A DNA stretch of 40,130 nucleotides from contig CAKSVQ010000010.1 in the NCBI GenBank assembly GCA_934504065.1, positions 1 to 40,130 on the forward strand, read 5' to 3'. The notes under the pieces were generated by a model. The model was not told the DNA's origin, did no database searches, and saw only the letters and a program-made list of their open reading frames with translations. Source of the DNA: an uncultured Dysosmobacter sp. Its GTDB lineage: Bacteria; Bacillota; Clostridia; Oscillospirales; Oscillospiraceae. Position 1 is the stretch's first letter. Each line of letters starts with the position of its first letter. A program made the position numbers and the translations under genes. This document shows positions 33,476 through 40,130 of the stretch, piece by piece.

Positions 33476-36400
33476 AGTGCCACGGAGTTTCACTGAGCGT
33501 TTTTGCGGCATAGCCGTTCATAAGGTACAGAAAATCCTTTTCGGTAGGGGATAGATCCATTCCATTGATAGCGTCCAGAACCTTCTCCTTCTTGGAACCG
33601 GCAATCGTGTTACCGTTGGCGTCCTTGTCTGCGGTAAGATTGTTGTCGGTTGTTCGGAATACATAGTATTCTGCGGGAGAAATTCCGTTTTTCTCCGCTT
33701 CCTCATACTTGGCGTAGGCGTCGCTGCTGTATTGGGGGAATACCGCCCGTTTCGCCTTGTAATTTGCGTAGCCCAGCATTTTATTCAAAAGTTCTGCTTT
33801 TCCGCCGTTCCCCATTTGCTTGTAAGCGGGCAACTGCATGGCCTGCTGCACGAGCTTGTAGCTGTTCTGCCCTTTGGCCTTGGCATATTTTTGATATTGC
33901 TCAGCCGTCAAATTATGCGTTTCGTTATCAAATTCGATGGATTTTTCTGCACGGCTGGGGAAAACCGTGGAATCTCCCGTTGCGTCCTTAACGCGCTGCA
34001 ATTCCGCCTCCACTTTATCAACCTCGACCTGAGACACATACGCCGGGTTGATCAGGTTGTTAAAAGTGCGCATAAGTGCGTCCCCTGTGGCTTCCGTGCG
34101 CCCCCATGCGTCAATATACGGGATCTGCTGATAATCCAATCCGGGAATTTTCTGAGAAATCTTTCCAATTGTATATTGCAGATCGGTGGGGAGCTCCTTG
34201 TTTTTATCCACATAGGTGGTCATCCGCAGATCTTCCCCGGTGCGCTCGATTTGTCCGCCCAGCGTAGGAAATGCCTGCGTCACATAGTTCGTCAATGCAG
34301 ACATGACCACGCTTCCAAGAACGCTGTCCCCACGGTTTTTGGCGTAAGCCGCGCTGTCAAACGTGTCATTCAAGCCCTGAAGCATCGACATTTCCAGCAT
34401 AGGGGCGGAGGCATTTTTAACCGCGCTCAGCACATCCTTGAATTGCAGCCCTTGATCCAGCCCTTGATTATAGAGCTCTGCTCCCACGAAAAACGGGATC
34501 GCTTCCGGGGCAAGCCAGTCAAGTGTGATGGATGTGCCGTTTTTCAGCTCAAGTGCATAATTCTGATGTCCTGTCAGGTCATTGAAAGCCTGTTGGCGGT
34601 CATCATCGTCATCGCCGCCGGTCACATAGCCAGCCCCCGCCGCCAGAAAGCCAGCCAACATCAAAGCCGTCCCGGAAAGGCCGGTTGCTACACGGTCAAG
34701 CCCTTTCGACACCTGAACTACATCCTTCGCTTTTGCGCCGCGAACGGTGTCCACCGCGCCCAAAACCGCGCCGACAGGAGAATATTCTGCGGCCCGTACC
34801 GCAATATTGGTGGGAGTGCGCTTAAAAGGAACCATACCTTCCACAATATACCCGGCAAATTTCTTCGCGGGGTTATCGCTTTTGCTCAGCTTCCCAAGGT
34901 CACTTACCGCATCGCTGACTACGTTTTTATCGTTAAACGTGTTCCGCAGCGCCTCCTGTGCCGCATAGTCCCGCGCACGATTGAGTACAGATTGGGGCGC
35001 GTCGGACATGGACTTATACCCATTGGCTTTCAGAAAGCCCGCCATGGATTGGGTGTAGATCCACTTTTTAGCGGCGGTATCCTCCGCTTCCAGCGCACGG
35101 CTGTTAAAATCAGATCCCTTGTTGACCGCCTTGCCAATCAAATTATCATCGGAAAACGCCTTCGCTTTCTTTTCAATGTCGCTGAGTGAGGTCTGCCCCT
35201 CATTGTATTTGCTGGATTGCTCCAAAAAATCCTTCGCGTTTGAAAAGTCTGCCCGACATTCCGCGGCCAGCTTGCCGAACGGGTTTGCCCCAAGAAGGGA
35301 TTTGCTCCGCTCCGTCTTTCCGCCGGTTGCAACGGAAGCGACCCCCTCAACTATGGCTCCTACGCGGTTTTTTACAGTAACCGGGATTTGGAAAAGCGTA
35401 TTGCCCAAAATGTTCCGAATATGGGTGCGGGGGTTGCCAAGCATAGCAAGATACCGCAGGGTGTCATATTTGGCCCGGAAGGTTCCCGGAACGTTCTGTG
35501 CGGCTTTTTCAACGATTTTTTCCGTTGCTTTCTGCCGTTTCTCCGGCGTTTCCGCGTCCAGAAAATCTTTTACATCCGCCTCATCCAGTTCAACCGCCGT
35601 CCCATATTTTTCGTTCAGGTCGGAGATCGCCTTCTGTACGGACATAAGCTGCCCTTCGGGCGAGAGCTTTCTGAACATACTTTGCGCCTGCATGGCCTGT
35701 GCAGCGGTTGTGCTGTTGCGCGTGTAAAGCGTCAGAAGCTCAGAGACATAGGCGGCGTTGCCCTCATGCATGGCCTGTAAAATAAGCTGCTGACCAAGGG
35801 CGGTGTTGTCTTTCGTTGCGACGTTTGCGGAAGCGGCCTGCCGGTACTGCTCCAATGCGCCGTCAAATCCCTTATCCTGAATAACAGAATGCGCATGATT
35901 AACGGCGGTCTCGTCTTGAATGGTGTCAAAAGCAAGTTTCCCGTCGGCAATTTGCTGTTCCAGAAAGAGAACATCCGCCCCCGCAATTCCTTGCGCCCCG
36001 TCAATGGTGGAGGCGGATTTAGGAATATTGCGCCCCTCAAAGTTAGTGAGGGGAACATCTACCGGGCGGGCTGCATAGGCGCCCTCTGGGTGAAATTTAT
36101 CCTTTGCGGCTTGCAGCCGGTCATAGTCCGTGTTCAACGTCCCGGCATTCGCGTTCCCCAGCCCATCAAATCCAGCCGCGCCCCCATTCTTGACATTTTC
36201 CGTCCCCTGTGCTATGCTATCATTAGCATTGAGGGGACGCGTACCCTCAACAGGGCTTGACGCCGCAGAGGAAGCCGTAGGTTCCGGACCTACCAAGCTG
36301 GCCTCTGCGGGTGTCAGGTCCGAAGAAGCGGAACTCACAGATTCAGGAACCGGCTTGGCCGTAAGTTGCGGGGAGGGATTCTCCACGTTGAACGCCTGAG

Positions 36401-38279
36401 TTGTGGGGCCGCTTTTTTTCACATACATGGTGGTCAGTTCCATGGTTTTTCGGCCTTTGTTGTCGAACTGAACCGTTACCACAGTCCCATTCGGCATGGT
36501 TTTGCTGAAAATAATGCCCTGTTTCCCGGGGTGCTTTCCGCTGGTGTTCGTGCTGCCGGGAACGATGCTGTCCGGCTGGGTTACAACGTCCGGAATGGCG
36601 TCAATCGCCCACTGTTCCAGCGGTTGGTTGCCTCTCTGGAGTTCAGTCTCTGCGTTGCCGTGAGAATCCAGAATATGCTTCACATCATCACTGGTAACGA
36701 TCATGTCCCGGCTGTCGATCTCATAGCCCAGAATATTGGATGCCTGCCGTTTTGCATCTTCAGACATTTTCCCCAGATACAGCTTTTCCAGCTTCTCGGT
36801 TTCCGTGTTCTTCCGCCCATTTCTCCACTTGTTGAAAAATTCGGAAACGCTGGTGTCAAATCCGGCTACCAGATTTCGGAAGGTTTTCCCTTCATGGCGG
36901 ATTGCATCCGCTTGCAAAGCATCATACTTCGGCGCCGTCTCCACACCGGGGGCGGCGTTTTGCGTGCCCTCTGCGGCGTTTGCGGGGGTGGGGGTATAAG
37001 TACCCTCCCGCACCTCCTGGCGTGCTTCCTGCGTGGGCTGTGCGTCCGCCTGACTGCTTCCACGCTGTCGGATGACGTCAACGCCTGCGCCGATGCCGCC
37101 CATAGCAGCGCCCACCGCCGCGTCATACAGCGCCTCGCCCCAATCAAACTTGGCGGAGGGGTCATACGTAGCCCGCTGCAAAATGGGTTGGACAACATCT
37201 TCCAGAAATTCTTCGCCGCCCTCGGAGATCATGGAGATGACCAATTTACCCGCTGGCCGCTTGGCTAAACTGCTCATGATCTGAGCGGCTGTACTCTCTC
37301 CAAATTTTGCGATCAATTTGCCAGCCGCCTTATCGGCAAGACCCGCGCCGAACGCCTTCTTGAAGGGGCCTGCCACGTTGCTGATCTTCTCCGTGGCAAG
37401 GCTCAAGGCGCCGCTGCCCAGTCCGTAGGCAAGCTGCTGGTTGTAGTTGGCCCCGGCCTGTCTGGCCCGCTGGGCGCTGCTTCCGGCGGAACGGGCCGTC
37501 ATCAGGGCAAGACCGGATCCGGGGATCACGGCGCTGGCCGCAACATCCCCCGCCATCTGCACACCCTGAACGCCCAGATCCACGGCGAACTGGCCCACCG
37601 GCCCCAGCCCTTTCTTGGCCTGTGCCACATCCGTAGCGGAGCTTTGGGACAGACGGTCCGCTTTCTGATACGCCTTGTCCGCCACTGCCTTGTCGGATTT
37701 TTCCACAGACTGGGTATAACCCCGATGGGCGTCGATTTTCCGCTGGTTGGCAGCGATGTAGGTCTGGATTTTCTTCCGGTCTGCCGCCGTCAGGGCCTTG
37801 CCGTCCGCCCATTTGCCGTTACGGAGCATGGTATTGTAGTCCTTGATGGCCTGAATGGCCCCCATCTGCTCCCCGGCGGCATTGTTGTTGGCAATACGGG
37901 TGTTCAGATACCCGGCCCCCTCTGCCAGCACACCGCCCAGATTCGTAAAGGCGGAACCGGTAGACCTTGTTGCGCCGGTCACAATGTTTTTGACGCGGCT
38001 GGACGCATTGTTTTTGGCGCGGGTGGGGTCTGCCACAAATCCCTGCTGCTTTCCGGCGTCCGTGATGCTTTTCCGCCCACCGCCGGTGGACACCCACTGA
38101 TTCTTGCTGGGGGTTTTCTGCGTTGTGGTGGGCTGGGAAACAGAAGATTTCCGTTTCCCATAAGCCACTAGATCGGGCATTTGCGTCGCATTTTTCTGGG
38201 GGGAGGTGGAACTCCCGGCGGTAGACTTTACTGATTTGTTTTTCCCATAAGCCACCAAATCGGGCATTTGAACTGCCAT
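33474..38279 (-). CDS. Large polyvalent internal virion protein with PBECR-like domain
   Basis: 1601 aa, last gene of the late block. The N-terminus has two copies of QMPDLVAYGK in a low-complexity basic stretch. Residues about 95-420 are helical with glycine-rich hydrophobic segments (GMGGIGAGVDVI type) that could insert into membranes. Near 520-640 lies a PBECR-like (barnase/EndoU/colicin/RelE superfamily) domain: DSRDMIVTSDDVKHILDSHGN, GKQGIIFSKTMPNGTVVTVQFDNKGR. Further on is the LPD38-like RYLAMLGNPRTHIRNILGN motif and a long helical C-terminus. Such proteins are packaged and ejected with the DNA, perhaps forming the channel through the envelope and delivering a toxin-like domain. Confidence 0.82.
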   Translation of the reverse strand: MAVQMPDLVAYGKNKSVKSTAGSSTSPQKNATQMPDLVAYGKRKSSVSQPTTTQKTPSKNQWVSTGGGRKSITDAGKQQGFVADPTRAKNNASSRVKNIVTGATRSTGSAFTNLGGVLAEGAGYLNTRIANNNAAGEQMGAIQAIKDYNTMLRNGKWADGKALTAADRKKIQTYIAANQRKIDAHRGYTQSVEKSDKAVADKAYQKADRLSQSSATDVAQAKKGLGPVGQFAVDLGVQGVQMAGDVAASAVIPGSGLALMTARSAGSSAQRARQAGANYNQQLAYGLGSGALSLATEKISNVAGPFKKAFGAGLADKAAGKLIAKFGESTAAQIMSSLAKRPAGKLVISMISEGGEEFLEDVVQPILQRATYDPSAKFDWGEALYDAAVGAAMGGIGAGVDVIRQRGSSQADAQPTQEARQEVREGTYTPTPANAAEGTQNAAPGVETAPKYDALQADAIRHEGKTFRNLVAGFDTSVSEFFNKWRNGRKNTETEKLEKLYLGKMSEDAKRQASNILGYEIDSRDMIVTSDDVKHILDSHGNAETELQRGNQPLEQWAIDAIPDVVTQPDSIVPGSTNTSGKHPGKQGIIFSKTMPNGTVVTVQFDNKGRKTMELTTMYVKKSGPTTQAFNVENPSPQLTAKPVPESVSSASSDLTPAEASLVGPEPTASSAASSPVEGTRPLNANDSIAQGTENVKNGGAAGFDGLGNANAGTLNTDYDRLQAAKDKFHPEGAYAARPVDVPLTNFEGRNIPKSASTIDGAQGIAGADVLFLEQQIADGKLAFDTIQDETAVNHAHSVIQDKGFDGALEQYRQAASANVATKDNTALGQQLILQAMHEGNAAYVSELLTLYTRNSTTAAQAMQAQSMFRKLSPEGQLMSVQKAISDLNEKYGTAVELDEADVKDFLDAETPEKRQKATEKIVEKAAQNVPGTFRAKYDTLRYLAMLGNPRTHIRNILGNTLFQIPVTVKNRVGAIVEGVASVATGGKTERSKSLLGANPFGKLAAECRADFSNAKDFLEQSSKYNEGQTSLSDIEKKAKAFSDDNLIGKAVNKGSDFNSRALEAEDTAAKKWIYTQSMAGFLKANGYKSMSDAPQSVLNRARDYAAQEALRNTFNDKNVVSDAVSDLGKLSKSDNPAKKFAGYIVEGMVPFKRTPTNIAVRAAEYSPVGAVLGAVDTVRGAKAKDVVQVSKGLDRVATGLSGTALMLAGFLAAGAGYVTGGDDDDDRQQAFNDLTGHQNYALELKNGTSITLDWLAPEAIPFFVGAELYNQGLDQGLQFKDVLSAVKNASAPMLEMSMLQGLNDTFDSAAYAKNRGDSVLGSVVMSALTNYVTQAFPTLGGQIERTGEDLRMTTYVDKNKELPTDLQYTIGKISQKIPGLDYQQIPYIDAWGRTEATGDALMRTFNNLINPAYVSQVEVDKVEAELQRVKDATGDSTVFPSRAEKSIEFDNETHNLTAEQYQKYAKAKGQNSYKLVQQAMQLPAYKQMGNGGKAELLNKMLGYANYKAKRAVFPQYSSDAYAKYEEAEKNGISPAEYYVFRTTDNNLTADKDANGNTIAGSKKEKVLDAINGMDLSPTEKDFLYLMNGYAAKTLSETPWH
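38154..38270 (-). repeat. Intragenic repeat encoding a doubled N-terminal motif
   Basis: Two 30-base copies (38154-38183 and 38241-38270) differ at two positions and encode QMPDLVAYGK twice within the first 45 residues of the 1601-aa protein. They may be a packaging or capsid-docking tag present in two copies. Confidence 0.8.
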
Positions 38280-38289
38280 AGCACGCTCC

Positions 38290-40130
38290 TTATTTGAACA
38301 TATTGGAAATTTCCTGCTGCTGTGCGGCGCTCAGACTATTCCAGTGACTTTTCAGGATGTTTTGTGCCCGCTGATAGCCGCCGCGATTCATATAATCAGA
38401 AATCGTCCGTTTCAATTCATCATAGCCCATAGAGTAACCGCTCTTCTGGCCCTTACTATACTTCGCCCATGCTTTGTCAGCCGTCAGACCGCCTGCGGCC
38501 TTCTTGGAGTTGGTGCCCCACTTGCCGTCAGCGGTCACGCCGTAGTATTTCTGAAGCTGCTTCACCTGCTCATTGGTGAGGCTGCCGTTGGAGTAGCTGC
38601 TTTTGCCGCTGCTCTTGCTGCCGGTTTTGGCAGTGCCGGTTGTCCCCGCCGTCAGCTTGCCGGTGCCGTACAGGGCATCATAAGACCCCTGACCGTAGTA
38701 ATAATCGAAGGCGGAGATCACGTCATCCGTCACGATGCCGTTTTTCAGAGCAGACTGTACCTGACTGGCCGTTAAAATGGGCTTTGCGGTAGTCGTGGCG
38801 GCCGCTGCCGCCGTCTGCTTGACCGCCTGGTTCTGCTGTCGGACATATTCCTCATACAGGGCGTTTGCCAGCTCTGCGTTTCCGGTGGCCTGCGCCTCGG
38901 CAATGGCGTTTTGGTACTCCGTGTCCAGCTGGCTCCGCTGGAGGTCGATGGCCGCTGTCTTTTCCGCCTGCTCCCGGTCGATCTGGGAGAGGTTCTGCTG
39001 GAGCACAACGTCCTGTGCCAGCGCCGCCTGCCCGGTGGTGCCGGTGTTTAGGCCGTTGGCCACCGCCATCTCCTGAAATGCGCCCCGGCTCAGGGCGTTC
39101 TGGTTGGCCGCGCTGTTCCGGGCAATGTCATACATCGGGGCGATCTGCGCACGGCTGGCATCCAGGGTGGAGGTGTTCTTCTCATAGGCGGATTTCAGCG
39201 CTGCCAGCTCCGCCGCCACCTTCTGGGCGTACAGTTCCTTCAAATAGTTGCTGCCGTCTCCGATGTCATAGCTGGTTCCGATCTGACTGGTGGAATAGTT
39301 CCTGGTGGGGGTGCTGCCTGCCGCAATGTCCGTCACCCGCTGCTGACTGCCTGCCTGTGCGCCGCCGTTTGCGGCCAGATAATCCCCAAAGGACTGGACA
39401 TTGCCGCTTGCCTGCGCGGCGGGGGAGGTGTCTGTGCCCATAAGATAGCGGTAATAGTCCAGTTCTGCGCTCTCCGGGCTGGTGGAAAGTCCCAGCTGTT
39501 TCCGGCGGTCATTCACGGCGGACAAGGCGCCGTTGTCTGTCACATAGCCGCTCTTGTCGATTGTGTAGCCATACCCAGCCCGGATGGCGTTTGCCGCCTG
39601 GTTGGCCTGGTCCCCGGTGATCTCGCCACGCTGGAGCTGCCCACGGATGGCCGAAATTTTTGCCCGGTCTAAAGCGGTCAGAATCTCATTATCCGTCCAC
39701 GCGCCGCTCTTGCTATAGCTTCCATTCCCGGCGTTGATGTCCTGATGAGGGCTGTAGTCCGCTACGCCCTTAGACGCCTTGTAGGCATAGCCGTCATTGT
39801 CATAGAACACGGTGTAGCCGTTGGAAATAAGTGTGCGCCCGGCCAAATCTTGGCGGCGGCTCATATCAGGCCCTACCTGATAGGTCACACCGCCCTGCTT
39901 GTAGTTTTTCACCTCGGAGTTGCTGGTGGGCATCCCGTAAATGCCGCCGCCATTGTTGCTGCGGTCATACTCAATGCCAGCGTAATTGCCTTTACTGCTG
40001 CCGCTGGACCCGCCGGAGCTGCCGGAGCTGCCGCCGTAGGTCTGGCTGTAGGTCTTGTCGGAGCCGATCATGTTCGGCTCCTTGCCGCCGTAACGGTCAT
40101 TGATCTTGTTCTGGCGCTCCTGGGTCAGCC
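38290..40130 (-). CDS. Virion protein with coiled coil and peptidoglycan-binding-like end (5' part cut by the window edge)
   Basis: The frame is open to the window edge, so the start at 40071 is internal; LTQERQNKINDRYGG precedes it. With the 24 codons at 1-74 the protein would be about 640 aa. It has a Gly/Ser-rich linker, repeated Tyr-rich segments (YTVFYDNDGYAYKASKGV), a coiled coil (about 305-430: LAALKSAYEKNTSTLDASRAQ; LSQIDREQAEKTAAIDLQRSQLDTEYQNAIAEA), a low-complexity Ala/Thr stretch and a C-terminal unit with NEQVKQLQKYYGVTADGKWGTNSKKA, the signature of PG_binding_1-like repeats. It is probably an internal or tail-tip protein that engages the cell wall on entry. It precedes the polyvalent protein by 10 bases. 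Confidence 0.8.
   Translation of the reverse strand, partial: LTQERQNKINDRYGGKEPNMIGSDKTYSQTYGGSSGSSGGSSGSSKGNYAGIEYDRSNNGGGIYGMPTSNSEVKNYKQGGVTYQVGPDMSRRQDLAGRTLISNGYTVFYDNDGYAYKASKGVADYSPHQDINAGNGSYSKSGAWTDNEILTALDRAKISAIRGQLQRGEITGDQANQAANAIRAGYGYTIDKSGYVTDNGALSAVNDRRKQLGLSTSPESAELDYYRYLMGTDTSPAAQASGNVQSFGDYLAANGGAQAGSQQRVTDIAAGSTPTRNYSTSQIGTSYDIGDGSNYLKELYAQKVAAELAALKSAYEKNTSTLDASRAQIAPMYDIARNSAANQNALSRGAFQEMAVANGLNTGTTGQAALAQDVVLQQNLSQIDREQAEKTAAIDLQRSQLDTEYQNAIAEAQATGNAELANALYEEYVRQQNQAVKQTAAAAATTTAKPILTASQVQSALKNGIVTDDVISAFDYYYGQGSYDALYGTGKLTAGTTGTAKTGSKSSGKSSYSNGSLTNEQVKQLQKYYGVTADGKWGTNSKKAAGGLTADKAWAKYSKGQKSGYSMGYDELKRTISDYMNRGGYQRAQNILKSHWNSLSAAQQQEISNMFK

Overview
The window reads as an essentially complete genome of a temperate, short-tailed (podovirus-like) phage of a GC-rich, low-branching Firmicute, most likely a gut Clostridium-class host (Oscillospiraceae or relatives). 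The host call is inference from the strong GGAGG ribosome sites, TTGACA/TATAAT promoters and the style of the small phage proteins. The two ends fall inside one gene: a start codon at 74 (minus strand) opens a protein that runs off base 1, and an open frame without a start runs in at base 40130. The late genes therefore form one minus-strand block that wraps around the ends, and the sequence is best read as a circular (excised or packaged) phage map rather than an integrated prophage.

Minus strand, late block (read from 13.5 kb down to 1 and on from 40.13 kb down to 33.5 kb): tRNA-Asn and a defective tRNA-like gene, small terminase, a small membrane protein, a head-completion-like protein, a zinc-binding protein, a Tad2-type anti-Thoeris protein, terminator and structured leader, scaffold, major capsid protein with an Ig-like tail domain, large terminase, tail nozzle protein, portal, tail fibre, three small proteins, two lysis membrane proteins, a two-domain endolysin, a roughly 640-residue virion protein and a 1601-residue polyvalent internal protein carrying a PBECR-like toxin/nuclease domain. 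No tape measure or tail tube is present, which supports a short tail.

13.5-16.7 kb: a gene-free, palindrome- and pyrimidine-rich stretch next to the terminase (candidate packaging region), then a self-contained cassette. A ribbon-helix-helix repressor faces a plus-strand operon (67-aa protein, J-domain protein, AP2/HNH-type protein, 151-aa protein) across a divergent promoter region carrying three near-identical operators; both sides end in terminators.

16.7-20.5 kb: attP-like arm repeats, tyrosine integrase, membrane-anchored HTH protein, CI-like repressor and Cro-like protein with divergent promoters and repeated operators, and a minus-strand group of AT-richer membrane proteins that look like lysogenic conversion genes.

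20.5-33.4 kb: the plus-strand early block. It holds a RAMP-like protein followed by a 400-bp degenerate repeat tract, many small overlapping genes, a PDDEXK nuclease, a recombination-family protein, SSB, a helicase-loader-like protein, Dam-type adenine methyltransferase, RusA resolvase, a circularly permuted cytosine-5 methyltransferase, numerous Cys-rich zinc-ribbon proteins including two Lar-like ones, HTH regulators, three conserved phage proteins of unknown role, a second RHH regulator with its own operator pair and an antirepressor. No polymerase, primase or replicative helicase is visible, so replication must lean on the host. Early (plus) and late (minus) blocks converge on a strong terminator at 33.45 kb.
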